Position numbers and translations under genes: made by a program. Below, piece after piece: positions 35,630 to 43,550 of a stretch of DNA of 64,000 bases. The notes beneath the pieces are model-generated. The model was not told where the DNA came from, searched no databases, and saw only the letters and a list, made by a program, of their open reading frames with translations. This DNA comes from an uncultured Clostridia bacterium (GTDB lineage: Bacteria; Bacillota; Clostridia; Lachnospirales; CAG-274): the NCBI GenBank assembly GCA_947589665.1, contig CANQBJ010000002.1:1-64000 (forward strand), in the 5' to 3' direction. The number at the start of each line of letters is the position of its first letter. The first letter of the stretch is position 1.

Positions 35630-36022
35630 TCATTGTAATACCTTGAGCAAAGCTTCCTGCAAAAGCTTTGAAAAGTTTATATTTTTTTCCAGTGCGGCGG
35701 CGTTAAGCCAAGCAGGCAATGTAATTGTTCTGCTTACAGATCGATTGTTTATTCTTTCCCTTACGGTTGGCATAAATATTTCCACCAGAAAAGGAAGAGC
35801 GTTTTCACTGCGTTCTATATTTTCTATTGACGAGGGTTCGGGTATCGGCTCTCCGTCCTGTTCCAGTCCCCAAATGTGTAAACCCAAAGCTTCTTTTGCG
35901 TTCCTAACGGCTTCTTCCGTGGTGTCGGCGCAAGTAAAACATCCGGGCAGGTCGGGGAAGTAAACAGAAATTCCGTCATCGGCATATTCCAGAATACCTA
36001 TATATGAATAAGTGTCTTTCAT
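35630..36022 (-). CDS. hicB: HicB-family antitoxin
   Basis: A 130-aa protein with a degenerate RNase-H-like HicB fold (YIGILEYADDGISVYFPDLPGCFTCADTTEEAV) and a C-terminal ribbon-helix-helix DNA-binding tail (RTITLPAWLNAAALEKNINFSKLLQEALLKVL). It neutralises the HicA toxin and represses the operon. It begins 14 nt after hicA, with toxin first and antitoxin second, the usual HicAB order. Confidence 0.93.
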   Translation of the reverse strand: MKDTYSYIGILEYADDGISVYFPDLPGCFTCADTTEEAVRNAKEALGLHIWGLEQDGEPIPEPSSIENIERSENALPFLVEIFMPTVRERINNRSVSRTITLPAWLNAAALEKNINFSKLLQEALLKVLQ

Positions 36023-36036
36023 GGTTATATCCTCCT

Positions 36037-36234
36037 TTATTCTATAATTATACCGGCTTGTTTGGCAATGCTTTTAACAGTTCCGATAGGGATATGTTTT
36101 TTAGGGTGAGGCAAAGTCACTCTTCCCTTTTTGGTTGGGTGTTTAAATTGATGATGGTCTCCATCGCAAGCCACTTCATACCAGCCATCGGCTTTTAATA
36201 GCTTTAAAATTTCTCTTGAAGAATAGCTTTTCAT
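36037..36234 (-). CDS. hicA: HicA-family mRNA interferase toxin
   Basis: A 65-aa double-stranded-RNA-binding-fold toxin. The catalytic histidine lies in GDHHQFKHP (H27/H28), followed by the positively charged KKGRVTLPHPKKHIPIGTVKSI core. It cleaves mRNA when free of HicB. Length and motifs are complete, so the toxin should be active. The promoter carries a palindromic operator. Confidence 0.94.
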   Translation of the reverse strand: MKSYSSREILKLLKADGWYEVACDGDHHQFKHPTKKGRVTLPHPKKHIPIGTVKSIAKQAGIIIE

Positions 36235-36258
36235 TAGTTTATTCCTCCTTGTGGTATA

Positions 36259-36287
36259 ATATTAACACATATTTTTATATGTGTCAA
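36259..36287 (-). promoter_or_regulatory. hicAB promoter and operator
   Basis: TTGACA (36287-36282), 17-bp spacer, TAATAT (36264-36259). The spacer is the perfect palindrome ACACATAT-TTTT-ATATGTGT (36265-36284), the likely binding site of the HicB dimer. Confidence 0.85.
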
Positions 36288-36357
36288 TATTCCAAAACTT
36301 TCCGCTCCTGTATATAAAACATCAATTTTATTCTGCGACTTCTTTTTCCGGTTTTAC

Positions 36358-36390
36358 AAAAAAAGAGGAACTATCCTTTGATAATTCCTC
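36358..36390 (-). terminator. Terminator of rpsB-tsf
   Basis: GAGGAATTATC/GATAGTTCCTC, 4-nt loop, then TTTTTTT on the minus strand. Confidence 0.88.
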
Positions 36391-36458
36391 ATATTAAACA
36401 AATATTTATTTGTCCCGATACAGAGCAGCTTAAAACGGCTGTCTGAAATGCGTAAGCT

Positions 36459-37391
36459 TTACTGCATAGCCTTAGCTACCTCTTCAGCAAAGTTTTCATT
36501 CTTCTTCTCAAGGCCTTCGCCTGTTTCAAATCTTATAAAGCTCTTAACGGTAACGTCTGTACCGATCTCCTTTGAAACCTCCTTAAGATACTGGCCTACA
36601 GATATCTTGTCGCCTAAAACGTATTCCTGCTCTAACAAGCAGAAGTCCTTTAATTCCTTGTTAAGCTTACCTGCAAGCATTTTTTCAAGAATATTTTCGG
36701 GCTTGCCTGCATTCTTAGGATCGTTCTTAGCCTGCTCAAGCAATATTTCCTTTTCGTGAGCAATGAACTCATCGGGAACATTATCCTTGCCGACAAACTT
36801 AGGATTCATAGAAGCGATCTGCATTGCAACATTCTTGCCTGCTGTGAAAACAGCGTCGTCCTTGGAGTCTGTAGCCATTTCCACAAGAACAGCGATCTTG
36901 CCGCCTGCATGGATATAAGATACAAGGTAGCTGCCGCCATTGTTTACGATCTTCTCAAATCTTCTGATATTAAGGTTCTCGCCGATAACGGATATCTTCT
37001 CTGTAAGAGCGTCCTTAACTGTCTTGCTCTCGTCCTCTACCCACTTCTCTGTAAATAATTCTTCAACATCCTTGGCATCTGACTTAGATACCTGAACAGC
37101 GATATTATTTACAAATGTCTTGAATAAGTCGTTCTTTGCAACGAAGTCGGTTTCACTGTTTACCTCAACAACTACGCCAACTGAATTATCCTCAGGAATA
37201 TAAGCATAGCTTATACCCTCAGCGGCGATCCTGCCTGCCTTCTTCTCGGCATTGGCAAGACCCTGCTTTCTTAAGACCTCAATAGCCTCCTCGATATTAC
37301 CGTCAGTTTCAACAAGAGCATTCTTGCAAGCGCTCATGCCTACACCTGTTATTCCTCTTAATTCCTTAATTAAAGCAGCTGTAACAGCCAT
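36459..37391 (-). CDS. tsf: Elongation factor Ts
   Basis: A 310-aa EF-Ts, the guanine nucleotide exchange factor for EF-Tu. The N-terminal UBA-like motif is GVGMSACKNALVETDGNIEEAIEVL in full at residues about 16-40; the EF-Tu contact TDFVAKN is near 80. It follows rpsB after 83 nt, the conserved bacterial order. An intergenic hairpin (37432-37458) may lower its transcription relative to rpsB. Confidence 0.98.
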   Translation of the reverse strand: MAVTAALIKELRGITGVGMSACKNALVETDGNIEEAIEVLRKQGLANAEKKAGRIAAEGISYAYIPEDNSVGVVVEVNSETDFVAKNDLFKTFVNNIAVQVSKSDAKDVEELFTEKWVEDESKTVKDALTEKISVIGENLNIRRFEKIVNNGGSYLVSYIHAGGKIAVLVEMATDSKDDAVFTAGKNVAMQIASMNPKFVGKDNVPDEFIAHEKEILLEQAKNDPKNAGKPENILEKMLAGKLNKELKDFCLLEQEYVLGDKISVGQYLKEVSKEIGTDVTVKSFIRFETGEGLEKKNENFAEEVAKAMQ

Positions 37392-37431
37392 ATTTTCGTC
37401 CTCCTGTTTATTTTAGATTATTTTTTAAAAG

Positions 37432-37458
37432 AAAGGCTTCAGCCTTGTGGCTAAAGCC
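37432..37458 (-). terminator. Attenuator-like hairpin between rpsB and tsf
   Basis: AGGCTTTAGCC pairs with GGCTGAAGCCT and is followed by TTCTTTT on the minus strand. The imperfect T-tract suggests partial termination. Confidence 0.65.
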
Positions 37459-37474
37459 TGATAAATTTCAGATA

Positions 37475-38230
37475 TTATTCCTCAACCGCTGATTCTTCCT
37501 CAACAGCCTCTTCTACTGTTTCCGTTTCCTCAGCGGGAGTATTCTGCTCGCCCTGCTTAGACTCAATAACAGCGTCGGCTATTCTGCCTGCAATAAGCTT
37601 TACGGCTCTTATGGCATCATCATTGCCGGGGATAACGTAATCGACCTCTTCGGGATCGCAGTTGGTATCAACTATAGCCACAATAGGTATGTCCAGATTG
37701 TGAGCCTCCTGTACTGCTATCTTTTCCTTTCTTGGGTCAACTATGAAAAGACAGTCGGGTATTCTTGTCATTTCCTTGATACCGCCAATGTTTCTGTCAA
37801 GCTTTTCCTTTTCGTGCATAAGCTTGGCAACCTCTTTCTTGGGAAGGAGGTCCATTGTGCCGTCCTCTATCATAGCGTCAAGCTCTTTAAGTCTCTTAAT
37901 TCTTGTCTTGACAGTTGAGAAGTTGGTAAGCATACCGCCTAACCATCTCTCGTTTACATAGTACATACCGCATCTCTGAGCCTCTTCCTTAATAGAGTCC
38001 TGAGCCTGCTTTTTAGTACCTACGAAAAGCACCTCGCCGCCGTCTGCAACTATTTCTGCTACAGCCTTGTAAGCCTCCTCGACCTTCTTTACTGTCTTCT
38101 GAAGATCGATGATGTAGATACCGTTTCTCTCAGCAAAGATATACTCTGCCATCTTAGGGTTCCATCTTCTTGTCTGATGTCCGAAGTGAACGCCTGCCTC
38201 CAATAACTGCTTCATTGAAATAACACCCAT
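37475..38230 (-). CDS. rpsB: 30S ribosomal protein S2
   Basis: A 251-aa S2: [32 protein letters not shown] and the conserved [23 protein letters not shown]. The acidic Glu/Val C-terminal tail (about 25 residues) is common in Clostridia. GGAGGATG precedes ATG 38230. The 5' leader can form a long stem (38259-38318), a possible autogenous control site. Confidence 0.98.
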   Translation of the reverse strand: MGVISMKQLLEAGVHFGHQTRRWNPKMAEYIFAERNGIYIIDLQKTVKKVEEAYKAVAEIVADGGEVLFVGTKKQAQDSIKEEAQRCGMYYVNERWLGGMLTNFSTVKTRIKRLKELDAMIEDGTMDLLPKKEVAKLMHEKEKLDRNIGGIKEMTRIPDCLFIVDPRKEKIAVQEAHNLDIPIVAIVDTNCDPEEVDYVIPGNDDAIRAVKLIAGRIADAVIESKQGEQNTPAEETETVEEAVEEESAVEE

Positions 38231-38258
38231 TATTTCATCCTCCTTTTGGTTTTTCCTC

Positions 38259-38318
38259 TATAGGTCTATGACAAGAAACACAATACCTGCGTCACCCTTC
38301 TTACCAAACCGACCTATA
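38259..38318 (-). ncRNA. Candidate rpsB leader RNA structure
   Basis: TATAGGTC and GACCTATA (8-bp perfect stem) enclose 44 nt, including GGTGACGC-rich sequence, between the rpsB promoter and its ribosome site. Ribosomal-protein operons often carry leaders bound by their own product; whether S2 binds this one is unknown. Confidence 0.45.
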
Positions 38319-38339
38319 TGTGTTTTCACAACAGTTGAT

Positions 38340-38368
38340 ATTATAACATATATTTACAGCCAATGCAA
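38340..38368 (-). promoter_or_regulatory. rpsB promoter
   Basis: TTGCAT (38368-38363), 17-bp spacer, TATAAT (38345-38340). Confidence 0.8.
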
Positions 38369-38387
38369 GCATTTTATTAATTTTAAG

Positions 38388-38421
38388 AAAAAACATAGGG
38401 GACAGCCCTGAGACTGTCCCC
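38388..38421 (-). terminator. Terminator of the second secreted-protein/peptide operon
   Basis: GGGGACAG/CTGTCCCC with an 8-nt loop, followed by TATGTTTTTT on the minus strand, 8 nt after the stop of the small peptide gene. Confidence 0.88.
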
Positions 38422-38428
38422 ACAAATT

Positions 38429-38560
38429 TTAGAAGAAATCGACTTCGCCGAATTTAATGCCGTTAAATTTACTCTTAAGCTGACCTACGGCGCTTATAGT
38501 TATAATATCCTGTGAGTTGATGCTTGTTATAATTAATTCGGGTTTAATATATTTTTTCAT
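38429..38560 (-). CDS. YIKP-family small peptide, 43 aa, unknown function
   Basis: A 43-residue frame starts at ATG 38560 with GGAGG 9-10 nt upstream, 15 nt after the stop of the 832-aa secreted protein. It aligns without gaps to the 49-aa peptide at 1786-1935 over the first 23 residues (M1, YIKP 4-7, I11, QD 17-18, I20, T21, S23), then diverges into a tail rich in K, F and G ending in DFF. No signal peptide is visible. Identical placement behind a secreted-protein gene and before a terminator supports a functional pair. No modification enzyme or transporter is nearby, so a RiPP role is not supported directly. Confidence 0.78.
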   Translation of the reverse strand: MKKYIKPELIITSINSQDIITISAVGQLKSKFNGIKFGEVDFF

Positions 38561-38575
38561 AACACAATTTCCTCC

Positions 38576-41074
38576 TTAATCTAAGCTTACAGCCGCAGTG
38601 CCGCCGCTGACATTTACTTCTTCGTAGTCGGATGCATTATTGTATTCATCTGCTGTACAAGCTTTGATATAAGCATAAGCATCCGTTGAATACAATTTAT
38701 TGATTATAAGTCCGAATGTACTATCACCAGTATTGTCGGCAGTGAGCCTATATTTATATGTTGCACCACTAGAATTAGCCTTATAAATACATGTATTTTT
38801 ATCATCATAGGCAACATAGCTGGCAGAGTTACTAGGTTTGGACAAACCATTAGGGAAGTTTATATTTGTACCTATTCTTATATATGTATTCTGAGGACTG
38901 CTTGGAACTATAACGTCAAAGAGAAGATATGCCTTTTCTCCTTCAACCTTTAAAATATCGTCTATAAAAGCTGTTGAGACGGAGCTGTTTTCAGCAGTAG
39001 CAGCCGGATTATTTTCTACTGTTTCACCGTTCATTACATGTGAACTCTCAAAACGTTCGTAATTCGTAGCAGATGTATTAATTTGAGTATTTTTACCCTT
39101 TACATAAGACGCTATACCCTTTATCTGGGCTTTGAACTCCCATTCATTATCACTGAAGGAGCTTACGCAGGTATGATTTCCTAATTGTGATGTAACAGTA
39201 GCAGTTCCGTTTGTAACAAGAGTATCCCCTACTTTAGCAGTAGCCTCATAATTACCCATTTTAACTGTTTCACCTATTGTACCGGAAATTACACCTAAAT
39301 TGTATCCCTGACCAACAAAACTGCTTTTGCCGGCATCGTCAAGCTTGCCTACAATAATGTTATTATTATTAAAAGCTGTTATACTTCCCGCTACAGCAAA
39401 TCCGGTATTTCCATATATAGCGCAGCCAAGCAAACCAAATGTGTTACCAGAGTATTTACTTGCATTGTGAACAGCAGCGTTACCGGGGATTTCATCATCT
39501 GCATTTATATTCTTTATAACGGTGCCGCCCTTTATATAAAGATATCCCTCGTTATGTATACCGCACATAACCTTTTCGGATACTGAAGAATCGGGACCTT
39601 CTCTTCCGTCTATAGTAACATTATCGAGTGTAAGAGTTGCATTTCTTTCTACTCTTATTATTGCTGTTGAAACATTTCCTGCTCCGTCCTTATGATATAT
39701 AGGACCGCCTGTAAGAGTAACCTGACCTTCTGTGATCGTTACACAATTATTTGAATTTGTGCTGGCTACGGTAATTCCCTCCTGAGGTACGGTTACAGTT
39801 ATGCCTGTATAAGTACCTTTAATAGTGAGGTCTGTATATGTTTTGTTTTCAAGTGTGCAGGGTGTATGTATATCCTCAACAGGAGCTATGTTGATTTTAC
39901 ATTCCGCAGAAAAAGTATCTGATGTTGTAGCTTTGACAGTAGCGGTACCTGAACCCGTTGCAGTTATGATTATAGTATTTGAATCACCCGGCTTTGCCTT
40001 ATATGTTATAGGTCCCGTCGTTTCCCAACTTGCTACGGTTGTATGACCTGCTGCACAATATATCTGTGCTGTAAGTTCCGCTGTTCTTTGACCTTCTCTC
40101 ATACTGAGATTAATTTCATCTACATTGAAATGTATTTCGTGTATATGCTCGTCTTCCGCTCTTCTGAAATGCCACTTGCCATTATAGAACATACCTGTAA
40201 ATTCTTTGCCGTCTATTTCAGTCACTATGTCATGAGTGGGATTGGCAACAAGATTTGCGCCCTCTTTGGCAGTAACGCTAATACTGTCTGTTTTATCCGT
40301 AACTGTACCGCCTGTAGCATTCTCAATAATACCTGCGTTATATTCGCCCGAAATATTATATGAGCCAACCAAAGCACCTGTCATAAGTCCGCCGTTTATA
40401 GTAACGATACCACGCATATTATACAATGCTTTTCCCGCATCATATACAGTACCGCCGTTAAAATTTACAGAACCACTATATGCCATAATAGCAGCGCCGC
40501 CGCGTACAGTAATGCTATGTATAGAACCGCCGTTGACATTTACCGTTCCTGTACTGAATATTGTAGAACCGTATACAAAAGCGCTATCTGTATTGATATA
40601 AGCTATCTCTGCTCCTTTTTCGATATTCAATTCTGCATCTTCGGCAACCTCAATACCATATGTAAGGCTTTGTGTTTTATCACTACTGCTCGGTATGCCT
40701 TCAACATCTTTGCCCCTGCCGTATATAGTAATATCGGCAACAGTAAGGCTTGCATTTTTAGCTACCTTTATAATAGAGGCTGAGCTTGCATTTGTATCAT
40801 TTTTGTGGTAAATATGTCCGCCTGTCAGTTTGACATAACCATCCGCAATAGTGATACAATCTTTACTTCCGGCACTTTTAACTGTAATGCCGTTTTCGGG
40901 TACTGTTATTTCTAAAGGAGCTTCCTTATCAGCAGAACCATGGATAACAATTTCTGTATGGTTTCCCTCAGAAAGTGTGGTATTCTCTGAAATCTCCTCT
41001 GCCGCCATAGTCATAACGGACATAGCGAAAGCTGCCACAGCTGTCAGTAAAAACAGCTTAAAAAATTTCCTCAT
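38576..41074 (-). CDS. Secreted beta-helix-like protein with internal duplication
   Basis: An 832-aa protein with a signal peptide (1-24). Two homologous blocks, about 30-290 and about 405-640, share the words ITV..EGITV.S, C[IV]TI..G.V.LTGG.IYHK and LTV..[IV]TI.GR. Their short strand repeats suggest a pectin-lyase-type right-handed helix. Between them (about 310-400) is a Big_2-like immunoglobulin domain (GSGTATVKATTSDTFSAEC). The last about 190 residues form a separate domain. No catalytic residues or anchor motif are recognisable; it could be an adhesin or glycan-binding protein. AAGGAGG precedes ATG 41074. Upstream are its own promoter, a terminator and the candidate invertible promoter. 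Confidence 0.82.
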   Translation of the reverse strand: MRKFFKLFLLTAVAAFAMSVMTMAAEEISENTTLSEGNHTEIVIHGSADKEAPLEITVPENGITVKSAGSKDCITIADGYVKLTGGHIYHKNDTNASSASIIKVAKNASLTVADITIYGRGKDVEGIPSSSDKTQSLTYGIEVAEDAELNIEKGAEIAYINTDSAFVYGSTIFSTGTVNVNGGSIHSITVRGGAAIMAYSGSVNFNGGTVYDAGKALYNMRGIVTINGGLMTGALVGSYNISGEYNAGIIENATGGTVTDKTDSISVTAKEGANLVANPTHDIVTEIDGKEFTGMFYNGKWHFRRAEDEHIHEIHFNVDEINLSMREGQRTAELTAQIYCAAGHTTVASWETTGPITYKAKPGDSNTIIITATGSGTATVKATTSDTFSAECKINIAPVEDIHTPCTLENKTYTDLTIKGTYTGITVTVPQEGITVASTNSNNCVTITEGQVTLTGGPIYHKDGAGNVSTAIIRVERNATLTLDNVTIDGREGPDSSVSEKVMCGIHNEGYLYIKGGTVIKNINADDEIPGNAAVHNASKYSGNTFGLLGCAIYGNTGFAVAGSITAFNNNNIIVGKLDDAGKSSFVGQGYNLGVISGTIGETVKMGNYEATAKVGDTLVTNGTATVTSQLGNHTCVSSFSDNEWEFKAQIKGIASYVKGKNTQINTSATNYERFESSHVMNGETVENNPAATAENSSVSTAFIDDILKVEGEKAYLLFDVIVPSSPQNTYIRIGTNINFPNGLSKPSNSASYVAYDDKNTCIYKANSSGATYKYRLTADNTGDSTFGLIINKLYSTDAYAYIKACTADEYNNASDYEEVNVSGGTAAVSLD

Positions 41075-41122
41075 AATGTCGTCCTCCTTAAATATTTTTT
41101 GTATTGCCCTATTTGTGGTTTA

Positions 41123-41151
41123 ATTATACCATATTATGAACAAATAAGCAA
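41123..41151 (-). promoter_or_regulatory. Proximal promoter of the 832-aa secreted protein
   Basis: TTGCTT (41151-41146), 17-bp spacer, TATAAT (41128-41123). GAACAA at 41138-41143 lies in the spacer and an inverted TTGTTC at 41175-41180 lies upstream; similar boxes precede the other secreted-protein operon. Confidence 0.7.
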
Positions 41152-41218
41152 GGTTTTTTAACAATTTACAAATTTTGTTCATATTTTAGGATAAAAATAA
41201 TTCTATGTGAATGTATAT

Positions 41219-41244
41219 AAAATAAAAAATTCTCCTTTCGGAGA
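41219..41244 (-). terminator. Terminator between invertible promoter and secreted-protein gene
   Basis: TCTCC-GAAA-GGAGA stem followed on the minus strand by ATTTTTTATTTT. Transcripts from the promoter at 41394-41366 would meet it before the secreted-protein gene. The stem is short (5 bp), so read-through is possible. Confidence 0.65.
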
Positions 41245-41264
41245 TAAATGTCGCATTTTGTCAC

Positions 41265-41455
41265 GCTACTTATTATATAATTAAGTCGCATTAAGTATAT
41301 GCAAAAACTTAAGAAATATACGCGTTTCAGACAACTGATTGAAATTATTTTCTTATGTACATATTATTATACGCAAAAGAAATAGTGTTGTCAAGACGTA
41401 TTTTTATAAAAAAAGAAAAAAAGTGCATAGGCGACTTAATTATATATTGTGTCGC
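41265..41455. promoter_or_regulatory. Candidate invertible promoter flanked by recombinase sites
   Basis: Two 25-bp sites in inverted orientation, 41265-41289 and 41431-41455, each consist of 5-bp inverted arms (GCGAC with GTCGC or GTAGC) around a 15-bp AT-rich core. They share the 16-bp perfect word GCGACTTAATTATATA. The 141 bp between them carry TTGACA-17-TATAAT on the minus strand (41394-41366) and TTGAAA-17-TATTAT on the plus strand (41339-41367), with overlapping -10 boxes. A tyrosine recombinase gene begins 18 bp outside the right site. Inversion would swap which promoter faces the recombinase and which faces the secreted protein. Confidence 0.75.
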
Positions 41456-41473
41456 ACTGATTGGAGGTAAATT

Positions 41474-42040
41474 ATGAATCTTACACATCCTATAAGGGAT
41501 AATAAAGATATTAAAAAGCTCAAGAATTATTTTCTTATGAGAGAAGAATACAGGAACTATATGCTCATTACATTCTGTCTTAATACCGCTCTAAGAATAA
41601 GTGACATTTTAAATATGAAATGGTCGGATATTCTGGACGGCAATAATAAGATACGCTCCCATGTGGTCCTTAAGGAAATCAAGACCGGAAAGACTTCGGA
41701 AATACTCATTAACAGCAGTATAAAGGAGGCTGTAAGGCTTTACCTTAAAAACTGTGACAAGAGCAGGAGCATATATCTCTTTGACAACGGGAACGGCTAT
41801 CATATTTCCCGCTCTCAGGCTCACAGAATAATACACGCCGGAGGTGTAGGGGCAGGCATAGGCAACGACATAAGCTGTCATTCGCTCAGGAAAACCTTTG
41901 GATATCACGCTTGGAAAAGCGGTGTGCCGCCTGCATTGCTTATGGAAATATACAACCATAGCTCATATGCCGTTACAAAGAGATATTTGGGAATAATACG
42001 AGAGGATAAAGATGCTGTATTCAGCAAGATATTATTATAA
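41474..42040 (+). CDS. Small tyrosine recombinase (FimB/FimE-sized invertase candidate)
   Basis: A 188-aa protein consisting only of the tyrosine recombinase catalytic domain. The residues are complete: R41 (TALRISDIL), K70 or K73, H136 and R139 (CHSLRKTFGYH), H162 (IYNHSSYAVTKRY) and nucleophile Y171. The absence of a core-binding arm and the length resemble FimB/FimE-type DNA invertases rather than phage integrases of about 380 aa. GGAGG lies at 41462-41466. It lies beside the inverted recombination-like sites at 41265-41455 and probably acts on them. Transcription would come from whichever promoter of the switch faces right. No phage genes are nearby. Confidence 0.88.
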   Translation: MNLTHPIRDNKDIKKLKNYFLMREEYRNYMLITFCLNTALRISDILNMKWSDILDGNNKIRSHVVLKEIKTGKTSEILINSSIKEAVRLYLKNCDKSRSIYLFDNGNGYHISRSQAHRIIHAGGVGAGIGNDISCHSLRKTFGYHAWKSGVPPALLMEIYNHSSYAVTKRYLGIIREDKDAVFSKILL

Positions 42041-42078
42041 TATCCTGCATCTTGAAAATAGGGGAAATTTTGTCATGG

Positions 42079-42152
42079 AATACGGCTTGCGGCTTGCTAC
42101 ACCGAAATAATTATCCCTTTTAACAAGTATAGCTTGCAAGCCGTATTTTATT
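42079..42152 (+). terminator. Hairpin after the recombinase gene
   Basis: AATACGGCTTGC/GCAAGCCGTATT, 12-bp perfect arms with a 45-nt loop, followed by TTTATTG. It makes the recombinase gene monocistronic and separates it from the convergent YqxD-like gene. Confidence 0.6.
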
Positions 42153-42165
42153 GTCCAAAAACCAT

Positions 42166-42630
42166 TTATTTATAATTCTGATTTTCCGACAGAGCCTTCT
42201 GCACAAGCCTTTCAAAAGAATTCAAAAATCTGATATCGTCCTCTTCCGTTCTCTTTTTAGGTCCTTTGATATGCACCTTTTTATGACTTCTGCGTGCCGA
42301 TTTTACAATATGCCTTGACATAAGCATATCGTCTATATTTTCGTCTGTATACCACCTTCCGCTCTGGTGTATGGCATAGGCTCCCTTGCCCAGCGCCATT
42401 GCGCCTACTCCATAGTCCTGTGTTACTACTATATCTCCCCTGCTGCATTTGTTTATAAGCAGAAAATCTACAGAATCCGCTCCCGCATCGGCAACAGTCA
42501 CCTCTGAATAATCCGATGCGAGAATATGGTTCGTATCACATATAAGCATAACAGGTATATTATATTTTTTTGCAATTTCCTCTACCTGCGCCCTTACAGG
42601 ACAGGCATCTGCGTCAACGTATATTTTCAT
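42166..42630 (-). CDS. YaiI/YqxD family protein (DUF188)
   Basis: A 154-aa PIN-like protein with the family start MKIYVDADACPVRAQVEEIA, VTVADAGADSVDFLLINK, DIVVTQDYGVGAMALGKGA and FLNSFERLV-type C-terminus. The aspartates resemble a nuclease site, but activity is not established. Its start overlaps the stop of the epimerase gene (ATGA), so it is translated with the polysaccharide operon. Confidence 0.92.
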   Translation of the reverse strand: MKIYVDADACPVRAQVEEIAKKYNIPVMLICDTNHILASDYSEVTVADAGADSVDFLLINKCSRGDIVVTQDYGVGAMALGKGAYAIHQSGRWYTDENIDDMLMSRHIVKSARRSHKKVHIKGPKKRTEEDDIRFLNSFERLVQKALSENQNYK

Positions 42631-43550
42631 TCTTTTGCTGATGTTCCGTTCTGCTCAGAGGCTGTCTTTTTTTTGGGTCTTTTGTCAAAGTAAGCCGTTT
42701 CCTCTCTTTTTCTGAAATTGAGGTTACCCTCCGTAAAATATATAGCCTCTCTTGTATTATAGTAATTCAGCTTTGTGGCGGCGCTTTCGTCATAATAAAA
42801 GGTGCCGAAGGCCTTCCACAGTGTTAAGCTTTTCTTAAAATAGTGCTTGACCACCTTGCCAAGCATTGGCGATCTGATTATTTTTTTGCCGTGTGCCTCG
42901 CATATAAGCTCGACCATATCCGCTGTGGATATATACTCTCCGTCCATAATATTGAATGTACCGTGCAAGCCATTCTCCAGCACTTCACATATAAAGCGTG
43001 CAAGATTGCCTATATATATAAGGCTCTTTCTGTTATAGGTATCGGGGACTACAGGGGAATATTTTGCAAAGGTCCTGAGCAGGTTGTAATTGCCCTTACA
43101 GCCGGGTCCGTATACCATAGGCGGTCTTAATATAGCCAGCTTGAAATTATCCGATCTCAGGTCTTCAAGACGCAATTCTGCCCCAAGCTTTATAAATCCG
43201 TACATCGATGAGCAGTTGACATCTTCGGTATCTTTGGTTATTACCTCATTCATATAATCGTATACCGCCATTGTACTCATAAATACAAAGTGCTTTACTC
43301 CGTCTGCAATAGCCTTCTTTGCTATCTCCACAGACAGATTTTTATTTATTTCAATAAAGGGCTCCATTTTTTTATTTTCTTTACTATGTACTAATGCCGC
43401 ACAATGTACAATGGCATCTGCACCCTTAAAGCTAAGCCCTTCCGTACCGTTTCTTACCGAAACGCACTGGGCGTCGTGACCGCGGGCATTTAAAAGGTCA
43501 CAGGTCATATTTGCTATATAGCCGGTTTTTCCTGTCAGTATTACTCTCAT
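42627..43550 (-). CDS. NAD-dependent epimerase/dehydratase (extended SDR)
   Basis: A 307-aa extended SDR. The Rossmann start MRVILTGKTGYIANM has a glycine-rich variant (GxTGYIA), the catalytic YxxxK is YGFIK with STMAVYD before it, and RPPMVYGPGCKGNYNLL follows. The basic tail (RKREETAYFDKRPKKK) is unusual. It probably converts a nucleotide sugar for the surface polysaccharide made by the adjacent genes. It overlaps the genes on both sides by 4 nt. Confidence 0.9.
   Translation of the reverse strand: MRVILTGKTGYIANMTCDLLNARGHDAQCVSVRNGTEGLSFKGADAIVHCAALVHSKENKKMEPFIEINKNLSVEIAKKAIADGVKHFVFMSTMAVYDYMNEVITKDTEDVNCSSMYGFIKLGAELRLEDLRSDNFKLAILRPPMVYGPGCKGNYNLLRTFAKYSPVVPDTYNRKSLIYIGNLARFICEVLENGLHGTFNIMDGEYISTADMVELICEAHGKKIIRSPMLGKVVKHYFKKSLTLWKAFGTFYYDESAATKLNYYNTREAIYFTEGNLNFRKREETAYFDKRPKKKTASEQNGTSAKE

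Noticed and set aside
41474-42040. Recombinase considered as a prophage integrase
   Set aside because: It lacks the N-terminal arm and core-binding domains, and no phage genes or tRNA attachment site are nearby.
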